This document shows positions 32,937 to 43,244 of a stretch of 64,000 bases of DNA, piece after piece. The number at the start of each line of letters is the position of its first letter. The stretch's first letter is position 1. The position numbers were made by a program, and so were the translations under genes. The stretch is from Gelidibacter pelagius (GTDB lineage: Bacteria > Bacteroidota > Bacteroidia > Flavobacteriales > Flavobacteriaceae), in the NCBI RefSeq assembly GCF_017581925.1, contig NZ_JAGEVG010000009.1:1-64000 (forward strand), read 5' to 3'. Below the pieces are notes generated by a model. That model did no database searches. It was not told the DNA's origin and saw only the letters and a program-made list of their open reading frames with translations.

Positions 32937-33041
32937 AATTTATATTTAAAAATGAGAGTATTCTGCAATAAAGGTTACATGCTGATGCCCATATTCCGTT
33001 CTAAGATTTGAGTTCTATATCCAAACAATAAGTCTGGCGAT

Positions 33042-33593
33042 TTACTCAAATTTCCTTTCATTCATATCATTCAACTCGGGTTGAAACCATTGGTAGTAAT
33101 CAAAAACATTTTTTTTCAAATAATACATCAGATAAATTCCAATGAGTAATATTGCGGTATAAATAATAGTAATATTCCTTAAGAATTCAAAATCGGGATC
33201 AAATTCATAGCCATTATACGTGTCGCGAAACGAATTAATTATAGTCAGGAAAAACCAAATGATCCCAGGCAATAAAAAACGACCGTCAAATTTCCATATA
33301 TTGATTGTAATATAAATTGTTACTATAATTGAAATCAAATATTTAAGGTCGAAATTGGCTATTAACTCTACAGTTCCTAATAACTCAAGACCAGCGAACA
33401 ATCCCCAAATAATGGAAATTAGAAGTTGTACTGTTTTGAATGCGTTCTTTTGGTCAATGGTGGGGCGGGAAGCAATAATCTTTCTTAGTGTGTCATCATC
33501 TCCTAAACCTTTTAATTGGTCGTAAATATCAAGTTTTGAAACACCTTGATTAAGTTTTAATACAACCTCGGTTTTAATTTCCTTCTCTGTCAT
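33042..33593 (-). CDS. Membrane protein of unknown function
   Basis: The product is 183 residues. The N-terminal 50 residues are soluble (TEKEIKTEVVLKLNQGVSK, then GDDDTLRKIIASRP). Four hydrophobic helices follow, at about 55-72, 84-100, 105-120 and 140-160. The N-terminal segment with a Lys/Glu helix and an IASRPT-like join is seen in other hypothetical flavobacterial membrane proteins, but no named domain was recognised. It is the first gene of a same-strand series with the 51-residue protein and perhaps the hydrolase. Confidence 0.65.
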   Translation of the reverse strand: MTEKEIKTEVVLKLNQGVSKLDIYDQLKGLGDDDTLRKIIASRPTIDQKNAFKTVQLLISIIWGLFAGLELLGTVELIANFDLKYLISIIVTIYITINIWKFDGRFLLPGIIWFFLTIINSFRDTYNGYEFDPDFEFLRNITIIYTAILLIGIYLMYYLKKNVFDYYQWFQPELNDMNERKFE

Positions 33594-34147
33594 TTGTTAT
33601 GGATGGTTATGAGGGAAGACTAAAATGAAGTGTTCTTTTTATCTCCATAATTGGTTTAATTAATTTATGCGTCTAAATAGAGTCACAAATAAAGACATAA
33701 TTTCAATACTTCACTTTTGAATTGTCATTTATTCTTCCAGTTTCGGGGTTCCTTCCTTATACTACTTGGTTCTTGTTCGTCTTCCAGGCAATAATTGCTT
33801 CTGTCCAGACAAAGCACATCGGTTTGAGGTTTGGCTATTCAATTCGTTTTTTTTAGATTCAAATCCTGATTATAATACACGAATATATTTCAATTTTTGG
33901 CTTTAAATTGGAACTAATATTCTATTGATAGAATTTATTTCATAGCGATTAAATCAATGCTAAGGCCAACATTGCGCTAATAAGTATCATTGGATCTAAT
34001 ATCCTGAAATATTCATTGGACTCCGATTTTCCCCCGTATTTTTTGTTTGTTATGCTTAGTTTCTATAGACATCTATTTGGCAAGGTATTAGGATGTTGTC
34101 AATTTTTTTATATATTTACAAACCGACCCGTCGGTTTTTATTGAATA
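33594..34147. other. Intergenic stretch between the membrane protein and the TetR gene
   Basis: In 554 bases no gene was seen. Its right end holds the TetR operator at 34120-34137. The rest is AT-rich, with no repeat or strong hairpin noticed, and should contain the divergent promoters. Confidence 0.5.
34120..34137. promoter_or_regulatory. TetR-type operator palindrome
   Basis: AAACCGAC and GTCGGTTT are separated by two C residues, a perfect 8-bp inverted repeat 10 bases before the ATG at 34148. Its position and symmetry are those of a TetR-family operator, so the regulator probably represses itself and the following genes. Confidence 0.7.
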
Positions 34148-34825
34148 ATGCAACTATTTCAGAATATATTTATGAATAAGACAATAGATCAAGAAGGTGT
34201 TGAAAAAAAGATTCCCAATAAGGAAGTGATCTTAAGAAAAGCTTACGGACTTTTTCTGAAAAAAGGATACCAATCGGTTTCTATAAAAGACATTATGGAG
34301 GCCAGTAATTTATCAAAAGGAGGTATTTATCATCACTTTGAGAATAAAGAAGGTATTCTATTTGAAGTTTTGGATCGCTACTTTTTCACGACATTGAGCA
34401 TAGATAAATCCATTTTTGAAGGATTGTCATTTAAAGATCGCATAGAAAAAGTCTATATGTTAGGTGTTAGTCTGTTTGCCATGGTTGAATCGATGGGCAA
34501 GAACGGTATTAAATATCCAATACAGCGTTTATTTCATTTTCAATTGGAATGTGAAAATTTTCCTGAAATCAGAAAGCAGTTCAGAAAAACTTCAATAGCC
34601 TATGGCAAGTTTGTACAGGAGATTGTGTTTGAAGGGATCCAAAATGGAGAGGTTAAGGAGGAATTGGATCCTGAGGTTGTGAGTTGTCAAATTGTTGGCA
34701 TGATTGAGGGTATTGCCATTCATAATTCCACAGTTAAACAGGATATCGAGACTATGCTCACTGAAAAATATAAAAAGGTTTTTGCCAGTTATTTCAACTT
34801 TATCTGTCCCGTTAGTAAATCATAA
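34148..34825 (+). CDS. TetR/AcrR-family transcriptional regulator
   Basis: The product is 225 residues; a start at ATG 34172 would give 217. The N-terminal helix-turn-helix is FLKKGYQSVSIKDIMEASN followed by LSKGGIYHHFENKEGIL, the TetR signature, at about residues 36-75. The C-terminal ligand domain has no recognisable effector signature. The stop codon is immediately followed by the ATG of the cytochrome gene (TAAATG), so it is the first gene of the catabolic operon and likely its ligand-responsive switch. The operator palindrome lies just upstream. Confidence 0.92.
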   Translation: MQLFQNIFMNKTIDQEGVEKKIPNKEVILRKAYGLFLKKGYQSVSIKDIMEASNLSKGGIYHHFENKEGILFEVLDRYFFTTLSIDKSIFEGLSFKDRIEKVYMLGVSLFAMVESMGKNGIKYPIQRLFHFQLECENFPEIRKQFRKTSIAYGKFVQEIVFEGIQNGEVKEELDPEVVSCQIVGMIEGIAIHNSTVKQDIETMLTEKYKKVFASYFNFICPVSKS

Positions 34826-36034
34826 ATGAAAAGTAAAAGTACAATCCTGATATTAAGTATCGTCGGCCTCCTAATAAGTGGCCTTTTGTTGTTCTTCTTT
34901 GCTTCAAAGAAATCAGAGACTTATACTGATTTGGCAGTGTTGAATTGTCATTGCCCACCGGGCTTCAAGCTTAATGAGGATAATAAATGTATTGCCAAAA
35001 ATCTTTATCAACAATATGATTCTCCAAATAACTTAGGGGTGGGCGGACTTCAAACGGGACTCCCAGAAGGAAGGGATGGATTTACGCCCCAAGAGATCGA
35101 TTTAGGACGCTATTTGTTTTTTGACCCGATATTGTCTATTGACGGCTCCATGTCTTGTGCTACCTGCCACGAGCCTAATAAAGGGTTTAGCGATGGCTTG
35201 CCAACCAGTATTGGAAAGGATAATTTGAAGCTGGATCGAGCAGCACCAACACTTTGGAATGTAGGTTATTTAAACCGTCTTTTTTGGGATGGCCGTGCCA
35301 ACAGTTTGGAGGAACAAATGGCAATCACCTTGTTTTCAGAAGTGGAAATGGCCAACACTCCGGAAAACTTACTGCATACCTTGAACAATATTGATAATTA
35401 TCGAAAATTATTTGCCGAGGCCTATCCTGAAAGAGGAAAGAAAGAAGACATAGAGTTACCTGAAATCTACAAGGCCCTCGCGGCATTTCAGACCTCTTTG
35501 GTTTCGTTGAACAGTAAATACGACCAATATGCCCATGGCTATCACGAGGCTTTAAACGAGAAGGAGATTGAAGGCTTGAACGTCTTTCGTTCGTTTGTTG
35601 CCCGATGTGCAGAATGTCATACCCCACCACTTTTTACCAACCAACAGTTTGCAGTCATAGGAACTCCAGAGCCAGATGGCTTGCCATTGGATCCAGGGGC
35701 TGAAATTCCTTTTGATGACAAATCGATGCGCGGTGCCTTTAAAGTGCCCACGCTTAGAAATATAGATCTTACCGCACCTTATATGCACTCCGGAAAATTT
35801 GAAACCTTAAGGGAAGCTGTGGAGTTCTATACAAAAGGGCGTGGCCATGCTGTGCCTAAAGATGAGAAACTCTATATCCATTGGCATATTTGGGAGCCTG
35901 AATTGTCGGATTATGAGTTGGACCGACTCGTCGATTTTCTTAAAACACTGAACGACGAATCCTTTACCCCTAAAATACCTGAAGCATTGCCTTCTGGACT
36001 AAACGTAACTATTCAACAAACCTTAATACCATAA
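34826..36034 (+). CDS. Dihaem cytochrome c peroxidase/MauG-like protein
   Basis: The product is 402 residues. An N-terminal anchor helix lies at about 7-26, and then a short Cys-rich module LNCHCPPGFKLNEDNKC at 39-55 resembles an EGF-like turn, which is not usual in this family. The two haem c sites are MSCATCHEP (111-115) and CAECHTPP (261-265). MRGAFKVPTLRNIDLTAPYMHSG reduced to its core KVPTLRNI and YMHSGKF is the usual C-terminal block. MauG/CCP proteins use two haems to reduce peroxide or oxidise an organic substrate in the periplasm. It directly follows the TetR gene and precedes the beta-helix cytochrome by 4 bp. Confidence 0.92.
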   Translation: MKSKSTILILSIVGLLISGLLLFFFASKKSETYTDLAVLNCHCPPGFKLNEDNKCIAKNLYQQYDSPNNLGVGGLQTGLPEGRDGFTPQEIDLGRYLFFDPILSIDGSMSCATCHEPNKGFSDGLPTSIGKDNLKLDRAAPTLWNVGYLNRLFWDGRANSLEEQMAITLFSEVEMANTPENLLHTLNNIDNYRKLFAEAYPERGKKEDIELPEIYKALAAFQTSLVSLNSKYDQYAHGYHEALNEKEIEGLNVFRSFVARCAECHTPPLFTNQQFAVIGTPEPDGLPLDPGAEIPFDDKSMRGAFKVPTLRNIDLTAPYMHSGKFETLREAVEFYTKGRGHAVPKDEKLYIHWHIWEPELSDYELDRLVDFLKTLNDESFTPKIPEALPSGLNVTIQQTLIP

Positions 36035-36038
36035 AACC

Positions 36039-37541
36039 ATGAAATCAACCTTGTTTAAAATTATTGGTGGACTTCTATTGCTCGCCCTCGGGGTGTTTAT
36101 AGGAAGAACACTACTGTCATCTTCTGGCGAAAGTACGGTGCCCATGCCCTCCACAATGCAATATCGAAATGTGGGCCACTCAGGTGACACCACTCAAGTG
36201 GCACAGCGAAAACAGTTTACAGGACAAATTATCGAAGTAAAAAAAGGAGGCTCGATTCAAGAGGCTGTAAAATCTGCAAACCCGGGTGACCTAATTCGCG
36301 TTTTTCCAGGTACCTATTCAGAAAACGTGTATATCGACAAGGATGATATTAGTTTACAAGGTGTTGTTATTAAAGGTGAATGGCCAACTTTGGACGGCAA
36401 TCATAAAATAAACGATGCCTTTTTATATTCTGGTAATGGTATTTTAATAGAAAACTTCAAAATCATCAATTATAAAGGCAACGGCATTATGGGCCAGGCG
36501 GGAAATAATTTTATCATCCGAAACAACTGGATTATTGATACGGGCGTCTACGGCATCTTCCCTCAGTTTGGTAAAAACGGATTAATAGAACATAATGTGT
36601 TGAGCAAAATCGCCGATGCTGCCATTTATGTTGGAATGTGCGACAATATTGATGTCCTTCATAATGAAGTATTTGATAGTGTTGCGGGTATCGAAATTGA
36701 AAACTCCAGACATTGCTTGGTCGAAAATAATTACGTCCATAATAATACGGGAGGGCTGTTGGCTTTCATTACACCGGGTCTTCCAATTAAAACAGCCTTT
36801 AACATCATCTTCAGAAATAACTTTGTGGTCAACAATAACCATCCAAATTTCGGAGCGCCTGGATCTACGGTGGCCAGCATCCCGCCAGGGACTGGGATTC
36901 TTATCATGGCTGCAGACGACGTGATCGTTGAGAATAATATCATCACAGGAAATAAGAATACAGGAATCACTATCGTGGATTTAGCTACGGGCGATCCTAA
37001 AGCCAACGATCCAAACTCCGAAGGAAACCCTGACCGCGTTGTTATTTTGGACAATATCATGTTTGACAATGGTAATGACCCAACGGGAGAAATTAAGGCG
37101 ATTATGCTTACCCAATTGGAAACAAAAGGGCCAGATATTTTTGCCTATGGCGGTGGAACTGGAAGTACGATTAGAGATAAAAACAGATATCGAACCTTTG
37201 GTTTAGGTGATTATGGTCCAGCGCAAATAGAGGATACAAAAGACATCAAAACGATGATGTTGGGAGCTCCAGTACCACCACGATCTGTGACGGACAAAGA
37301 ATTGGGTGAAATAACCTACTATGGTGTTTGTGCTGGATGTCATGCTTTAGGAACCACATTAATTGGCGTGGACACCCAAATTATCAAGGACATTTATGTT
37401 GATAATCCACAGGGAATTGTGAATTATATCACCAAACCTCTCAACCTTAGAGACGATTATCCTGAAATGCCACCTCAAGATTATTTATCTGAAGAGGCTA
37501 AAATGGCGGTTGCCAAATATATTTTAGAAATGACTAATTAA
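36039..37541 (+). CDS. Right-handed beta-helix protein with C-terminal cytochrome c domain
   Basis: The product is 500 residues. An N-terminal membrane helix lies at about 7-26. A parallel beta-helix spans about 65-390, starting with GGSIQEAVKSANPGDLIRVFPGTY and continuing in repeated turns rich in Asn (IIRNNWI, VENNYVHNNTGG, VVENNIITGN). The last 90 residues hold one haem c site, CAGCH at 431-435, with YPEMPPQ supplying a likely axial Met. Beta-helix folds of this type bind or cleave acidic polysaccharides, and here one is joined to an electron carrier. Together with the dihaem protein it suggests oxidative processing of a polymer or lipid in the periplasm. The substrate is not known. Confidence 0.88.
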   Translation: MKSTLFKIIGGLLLLALGVFIGRTLLSSSGESTVPMPSTMQYRNVGHSGDTTQVAQRKQFTGQIIEVKKGGSIQEAVKSANPGDLIRVFPGTYSENVYIDKDDISLQGVVIKGEWPTLDGNHKINDAFLYSGNGILIENFKIINYKGNGIMGQAGNNFIIRNNWIIDTGVYGIFPQFGKNGLIEHNVLSKIADAAIYVGMCDNIDVLHNEVFDSVAGIEIENSRHCLVENNYVHNNTGGLLAFITPGLPIKTAFNIIFRNNFVVNNNHPNFGAPGSTVASIPPGTGILIMAADDVIVENNIITGNKNTGITIVDLATGDPKANDPNSEGNPDRVVILDNIMFDNGNDPTGEIKAIMLTQLETKGPDIFAYGGGTGSTIRDKNRYRTFGLGDYGPAQIEDTKDIKTMMLGAPVPPRSVTDKELGEITYYGVCAGCHALGTTLIGVDTQIIKDIYVDNPQGIVNYITKPLNLRDDYPEMPPQDYLSEEAKMAVAKYILEMTN

Positions 37542-37575
37542 CAGAATGAATGCTAACTAATCAAATCAAAACTAC

Positions 37576-40500
37576 ATGAACAAATTCTTATTAATCGTAA
37601 TGATGGTGGGGTTTTCAATCACATCATTTGCACAAAAAACTGTTTCTGGTCAAGTGCTGGAAAAAGAAACAAACATGCCGCTCATTGGTGTTACTATCTT
37701 AGTGAAAAACAGTACTAAAGGTGCTACAACAGACTTTGACGGTAATTATATCATTAATGGCGTTACGGATGCTGATATTTTAGTTTTTTCCTATTTGGGT
37801 TACAAAACACAAGAGGTTTTAGTAGGTGGTCAAAACACCATCATTGTTTCCCTCGAAACTGATGCCGAAGAAATGGATGAGGTGGTCATTACCGCTTTAA
37901 ATATTCAAAGAGACAAAGAATCACTCGGGTATTCTGTGTCGCAAGTTTCTGCCGAAGAGGTGAATGTCGCCAAAGAAAACAACGTCATGAACTCGCTTTC
38001 TGGAAAAGTCTCCGGACTCCAAATTACTCAAGCCAATACTGGGGTCGATGGATCCAGTCGCATTTTACTCAGAGGTGTGACCACTATTAACGGATCAAAC
38101 CGCCCGTTGGTAGTTGTTGACGGAATTCCAATCACCGGCGATGCTGGTGGTGGTTCACAATGGGGTGGGGTTGATCGTGGTGATGCGCTCTCAGATATTA
38201 ATCCGGATGATGTGGAATCCATCAGTGTCTTAAAAGGTGCCGGTGCAGCTGCGGCTTACGGATCATTGGGGATGCATGGCGTCATTTTGGTGACCACCAA
38301 GTCAGGCGGTAAGAAGAAAGGCATTGGTGTCTCACTGAACTCGTCGTTCACTTTTACGGAAGTTGCTTTAACCCCCGATTTACAAAACGAATATGGTACG
38401 GGAGCCTTTGGCGATTTTTCACCCGTTGGAGGCGATGGCAGACCTATATTGGATTATCCTTTTTCATGGAGCTGGGGCCCTAAAATGGAAGGACAGGCAT
38501 ATACCAATTGGTTAGGAAAGTCTGATAGTTTTACATCACATGGCAATCCGTACGAACAATTTTATCAAAATGGATATTCTGCTTCCAATTCTGTCGCTTT
38601 TGAAGGCCAATCAGAAAAAGGATCGTTTAGAATCTCAATAACCGACGAAAACGCTCGAGGTATTAATGCAGACAACACCTTGGCCAAACAGACTTTCAAT
38701 ATTAGAGGAAAATCATATTTAACTGATAATTTCAGCATTGATGGTAAAATGACCTACCTCACTTCTAAAGTCAAAAACAGACCGGCTTTGGCGGAGGATG
38801 GTGCTAATACCGCTTTGCAATTGTCATTGATGCCAAGGGATATCCGATTGACCGATGTAAAAAATAATACGATCAATGCCAATGGCGAAGAAATTAAATG
38901 GAATTTAGATAACACATTTAATAACCCCTATTGGTCACAGGACAATGTCAAAAATATTGACGAGAAAGACCGTTTTCAAGGTATAATTTCTGCAAACTGG
39001 GATATTGCCCACAACTTCAAAGTAACCGGGAAAACGGGTATGGACTATATCCTCTATGATTATATAAACTATGCGGCAAGAGGATCGCAGTTCCAAAGTA
39101 ATGGTCTAGGCAATTTCGGACACGACAGTGGCAAAAGTCGCGTTTGGAATTCAGACGTCCTTGCTACCTACAACACTAATATTTCAGATGTTAGAATGAC
39201 CCTTAGCTTAGGATCAAGCTACAGAAATGAATACAGTAGTTATGTGAATATCTCAGGGAATGATGCCAAAGTGCCAAATTTACATCGTATTAGTAACTAT
39301 AAAAACTCGTATAGCTCAGAAGGCACTTCAGAAAAGGGCGTGTATTCTTTTTATGGTTTGGGACAGTTCAGCTATAGAGGATTTCTCTATTTTGATGCGA
39401 CCTTAAGAAATGATAACTCATCAGCCTTACCTAAAGAAAATAATTCCTATTGGTACCACTCTGAAAATATGAGTTTATTGTTCTCCAAATTGTTTGGTAT
39501 AGAGTCCAACACGTTTAATAAAGGTAAATTGAGAGGTTCTTATGCTGTGGTCGGTAATGATACGAGTCCGTATAGAACGCAAGCCGTTTACAATGTGGAT
39601 CAAACCGTTACCTTGCCCTATACCGTGGGGTCTATTCCATCGAGTTTGCCTTCTTTTGATTTAAGACCTGAAACTTCAGAATCATGGGAAGTGGGCGCAG
39701 AACTCGGATTTTTTAATAACCGTCTGCAACTGGATTTTACCTATTATGAAACCAAAACAAAAGATCAGATTATGGCGGTGCCTATTTCAGGAGCCTCAGG
39801 TTATGCATCTAAAGTCATCAACGCTGGTGTTATTGCCAACAAAGGTTACGAGTTTCAATTGAACGCTGTTCCTTTAGAATTTGATGGTTTTTCGTGGGAT
39901 CTCGGATTTAACTTCACCAAGAGCAATTCTACAGTAGAATCCTTAAATGATGGTTTGGAAAGTATCACCTTGAATTCGCTCAATGCGGTTTCCGTTGAAG
40001 CAAGGCCAGGCGAAGAGTTTGGTAGTATTTATGGCTATGATTTTTTACGTGATAATTTTGGTAGAAAATTAATCACCAATGATGGTTTTGCACAAAAAGG
40101 CGAGCGTGTCAAGTTGGGGAGTATCACCCCAGATTGGTATGGAGGCATTACCAACAAGTTTAGATATAAGAATTTTTCAATAAGTACATTGATTACGATC
40201 CAAGAAGGCGGTGAATTTTATTCTTACGGACGTGCCTACAGAATGTTCTTTGGTACCGATGCCCGTAGTTTGGAAGGCAGAGAAACAGGAATCGTGGTTG
40301 ATGGAATAAATGAACACACTGGGTTTGTTAACGAAACGCCAGCACCGGCCATGTTGACACACTATTCAGATATTTTAACCAATGAAGTGGCTACCAATCA
40401 AATCTTGGATGCGAGCAACGTCAAGTTCAAGGAGCTCGTTTTAACTTATGACTTCCCAAGTTCATTGGTTAAAAACTCATTTATCCAATCTGGAAGCATC

Positions 40501-40656
40501 TCGGCCATCGGAAGAAACTTATTCTACTTTTATAATGCCGCTGGAGATATTGATCCAGAAGCAGGTTATAGCAGTGGCCCAACCGGTACGGCACTTGAAC
40601 ATTCTTCGTTGCCATCCACCAGAAGTTACGGCCTTAATTTAAAAATCAACTTTTAA
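37576..40656 (+). CDS. susC-like: SusC/RagA-family TonB-linked outer membrane transporter
   Basis: The product is 1026 residues, full length. The signal peptide ends near SFAQK. A carboxypeptidase-regulatory domain spans about 22-105 ([30 protein letters not shown]). A plug with [15 protein letters not shown] and the SusC signature VLLVVDGIPI-like [11 protein letters not shown] follows, then a long barrel that ends LNLKINF. SusC forms the outer membrane pore capped by the SusD lipoprotein encoded 6 bp downstream and imports oligosaccharides or other nutrients. Start and spacing place it in the operon begun by the TetR gene. Confidence 0.96.
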   Translation: MNKFLLIVMMVGFSITSFAQKTVSGQVLEKETNMPLIGVTILVKNSTKGATTDFDGNYIINGVTDADILVFSYLGYKTQEVLVGGQNTIIVSLETDAEEMDEVVITALNIQRDKESLGYSVSQVSAEEVNVAKENNVMNSLSGKVSGLQITQANTGVDGSSRILLRGVTTINGSNRPLVVVDGIPITGDAGGGSQWGGVDRGDALSDINPDDVESISVLKGAGAAAAYGSLGMHGVILVTTKSGGKKKGIGVSLNSSFTFTEVALTPDLQNEYGTGAFGDFSPVGGDGRPILDYPFSWSWGPKMEGQAYTNWLGKSDSFTSHGNPYEQFYQNGYSASNSVAFEGQSEKGSFRISITDENARGINADNTLAKQTFNIRGKSYLTDNFSIDGKMTYLTSKVKNRPALAEDGANTALQLSLMPRDIRLTDVKNNTINANGEEIKWNLDNTFNNPYWSQDNVKNIDEKDRFQGIISANWDIAHNFKVTGKTGMDYILYDYINYAARGSQFQSNGLGNFGHDSGKSRVWNSDVLATYNTNISDVRMTLSLGSSYRNEYSSYVNISGNDAKVPNLHRISNYKNSYSSEGTSEKGVYSFYGLGQFSYRGFLYFDATLRNDNSSALPKENNSYWYHSENMSLLFSKLFGIESNTFNKGKLRGSYAVVGNDTSPYRTQAVYNVDQTVTLPYTVGSIPSSLPSFDLRPETSESWEVGAELGFFNNRLQLDFTYYETKTKDQIMAVPISGASGYASKVINAGVIANKGYEFQLNAVPLEFDGFSWDLGFNFTKSNSTVESLNDGLESITLNSLNAVSVEARPGEEFGSIYGYDFLRDNFGRKLITNDGFAQKGERVKLGSITPDWYGGITNKFRYKNFSISTLITIQEGGEFYSYGRAYRMFFGTDARSLEGRETGIVVDGINEHTGFVNETPAPAMLTHYSDILTNEVATNQILDASNVKFKELVLTYDFPSSLVKNSFIQSGSISAIGRNLFYFYNAAGDIDPEAGYSSGPTGTALEHSSLPSTRSYGLNLKINF

Positions 40657-40661
40657 TCCTG

Positions 40662-42140
40662 ATGAATATGAAAAATATACAAAACACAATGAAAAAAATA
40701 TTAGTCCTAATGGTTATGTTGGCAATATCTTTTTCATGCCAGGATCATTTAGACGATTTGAGGGATAACCCAAACGCAGTAACCTCTATTGATGATGCGG
40801 CCTTATTTACAAAAGCAGTGAGAAGCCTATTTCAAGGAACAACCGATGCCTCAGTATCTCGATTTGCCGGGCATTATGGCCATTACTTTGTGGCAGGAAG
40901 TACAGCACGACTTCCAGATCAATATGGCGATGGTTTTGATGTCCTTTACAACAGCATGTTTTCGGAAATGTATGGAGGCGTCATCCGACATATAGAGGAG
41001 GTTTTGGAAATCACTTCTGCTGAAGATACCAAAAATGAGGTCCGTCATTCCATAGCCGATGTGATCGCTGTGTTAGGATATGCTAAACTTACAGATGCCT
41101 TTGGAGAAATACCATATTTAGAAGGTGGCAAAGGAAAAACACAAGGCATTATTCATCCTAAATATGATCCACAAGAATTGATTTATGAAGATATGATTGC
41201 ACGTTTGACTTCAAGCATCGCCATTTTGAAAAATGCTGATCCTTCTATGGCCTACCCTAATTCTGATCCTATCTTTAATAACGATTTGAACAAATGGGTG
41301 CGTTTTGCGAATAGTTTGCGTCTACGATTGGCCATGCGATTACGAGATGCCAATAATACTTTGTCTCGACAAACTGTTGCTCAGTGCTTATCGGAGCCTT
41401 TAATGGAAACTAATGACCATAATGCTTCTATGATTGAAACAGAAGGCAACGGTAACGCATGGTATACGATGCGTACAGGTTTTCCATCCATTAAAATGTC
41501 AACCTTGCTTATCGATCAATTACAAGGTACAGATGATCCTCGATTATCAGTATATGTGAGTAAAGATGGTAATGGAGACTATAATGGAATGACCAACGGA
41601 TTGGATGATACCGCATTTGGAAACTCCAATTTTGCAGCAAGATCAGATATGGGCCTTGCGCTTTCTTCAAAAGAAAGTAAGCTCTATGTGATGACGGCAT
41701 CAGAAATTTGGTTGTTAAGAGCCGAAGCGGCATTGGCTTATGACAATGATCCTGCTCAAGCGAATATTTTGTATAGAAACGGCATTGAAACCTCTTTGAA
41801 TCAGTGGGAAGTTGACGCTTCTGATCGTGATGACTTTATGAATAGTCCAGCAGCTTCATTGGCGGGGGTTAATGACGAATTACAGATCGGTACTCAAATG
41901 TGGGTAGCACTTGTACCAAACTATTTTGAAGGCTGGTCTCACATCAGACGTACGGGATATCCAATTATCGCCGACAGAACAGAAGCCAATTTAGCTCAAG
42001 GCGCCACTAATGGTGTTTTGCCAAAACGATTTTTATATTCAAGTTTTGAATTGAGTTCGAATAATGACAATGTTTTGGAAGCCATTTCAAGACAGGGCGC
42101 AAATAAAATTGACACCCCGGTGTGGTGGGATAAAAATTAA
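40662..42140 (+). CDS. susD-like: SusD/RagB-family nutrient-binding lipoprotein
   Basis: The product is 492 residues from ATG 40662; the signal peptide proper starts at ATG 40689 ([17 protein letters not shown]), which may be the true start. The lipobox is [18 protein letters not shown] and [19 protein letters not shown] are typical of the SusD-like family seen next to SusC, and the tetratricopeptide-like helical body is clear ([26 protein letters not shown]). It caps SusC at the cell surface and binds the incoming nutrient. Confidence 0.95.
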   Translation: MNMKNIQNTMKKILVLMVMLAISFSCQDHLDDLRDNPNAVTSIDDAALFTKAVRSLFQGTTDASVSRFAGHYGHYFVAGSTARLPDQYGDGFDVLYNSMFSEMYGGVIRHIEEVLEITSAEDTKNEVRHSIADVIAVLGYAKLTDAFGEIPYLEGGKGKTQGIIHPKYDPQELIYEDMIARLTSSIAILKNADPSMAYPNSDPIFNNDLNKWVRFANSLRLRLAMRLRDANNTLSRQTVAQCLSEPLMETNDHNASMIETEGNGNAWYTMRTGFPSIKMSTLLIDQLQGTDDPRLSVYVSKDGNGDYNGMTNGLDDTAFGNSNFAARSDMGLALSSKESKLYVMTASEIWLLRAEAALAYDNDPAQANILYRNGIETSLNQWEVDASDRDDFMNSPAASLAGVNDELQIGTQMWVALVPNYFEGWSHIRRTGYPIIADRTEANLAQGATNGVLPKRFLYSSFELSSNNDNVLEAISRQGANKIDTPVWWDKN

Positions 42141-42184
42141 ATTTTCAAAGAATATATCCTATTTAAAACAATAAATATACCCAT

Positions 42185-43075
42185 ATGAAAAATATAAAAA
42201 TATTGAGCGTCTTAATGCTCACCATGTTATTTTTGACCTGTAGCTCTGATGATGATAACAATAGTTCCTTAGCCGATTTTCAGTTTTTAGTTGAAGGCAC
42301 ACAAGTTACTTTCAATGGAACTGTAGAAAATGCCACCTCAATAACTTGGGATTTTGGCGACGGCTCCACAAGCTCTGAAGAAGATCCAGTATATGCCTAT
42401 GCCGCGGCAGGCGATTATACGGTAGTGATGACGGTTACAGGGCCTAACGGATCATTTTCTGAAACAAAGACTGTGACCATCCAAGAGTCCTTAGAGATTT
42501 TATTGACTGGAGGTCAAGCCAAGCCAGACGGAAAATCCTGGCGACTTAAAAAAGCCTACACTTCTGGGAAAGAAGGTGCCGGACCTGTAGATAATAAATT
42601 GAATCTTTTCCTTCCTGCGTTTGATAATCTTTTGGATGCCGTCGGATTGGGAGCTTCTTACGAGGATACCTTTACGTTTGTGCATGATGGCACCTATAAA
42701 GTGGACAACAAGGATGGTCAAAGTCTTATGGGTCTAGTCTATGCAAGTGTTATGCACGGCGAAAATATTACTGCGGTTTCCTATGATCCACAGAGCGTTC
42801 CGTTAGCTAACGTAATTTATACGCCGGCAACAGATGCGACTTGGGAGCTTTTTGAAGGTGATTTTACTGTAGACGCCGCTGAAGGTCCGGTTAATTTTAC
42901 AAATAAAAAACGACTGATTTTAGGCGAATATCTCGGATTCAAGGATATGGAAGTCTTGGTGATTTTAAAAGAAATTACTGCCAAAAGCATGAACATAGCT
43001 ATAGGCATTCATACGGAACCTTCTGTTTATGACAAACCGACATTATTGTTCCATTTGTCATTGGAAGCACAGTAA
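42185..43075 (+). CDS. PKD-domain surface lipoprotein
   Basis: The product is 296 residues. The lipobox is LFLTCSS near 17-21, followed by DDDNNSS, a typical surface-export signal of flavobacterial lipoproteins. A PKD domain spans about 28-100 (TWDFGDGSTSSEEDP, TVTGPNG). A C-terminal region of about 190 residues contains GKSWRLKKAYTSGKEGAGPVD and resembles other PUL-encoded glycan-binding lipoproteins (SusE/F-like position), without a named family. It probably binds the same ligand as SusD at the cell surface. Confidence 0.85.
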   Translation: MKNIKILSVLMLTMLFLTCSSDDDNNSSLADFQFLVEGTQVTFNGTVENATSITWDFGDGSTSSEEDPVYAYAAAGDYTVVMTVTGPNGSFSETKTVTIQESLEILLTGGQAKPDGKSWRLKKAYTSGKEGAGPVDNKLNLFLPAFDNLLDAVGLGASYEDTFTFVHDGTYKVDNKDGQSLMGLVYASVMHGENITAVSYDPQSVPLANVIYTPATDATWELFEGDFTVDAAEGPVNFTNKKRLILGEYLGFKDMEVLVILKEITAKSMNIAIGIHTEPSVYDKPTLLFHLSLEAQ

Positions 43076-43244
43076 ATTCTAACAATAGAAGTATAGTTTT
43101 TTTAAGAATAATAGGTTTAATAATTAAATCCCCTGAGGTCCAGTGGTTTTCGATTGCCCCAATTATTCGGGAATGTCGGGAGCCACTTTCTTAAAATAAA
43201 CAATTAAGATCATAACATTATAAATCAAAATAAACGAGTGTAAA

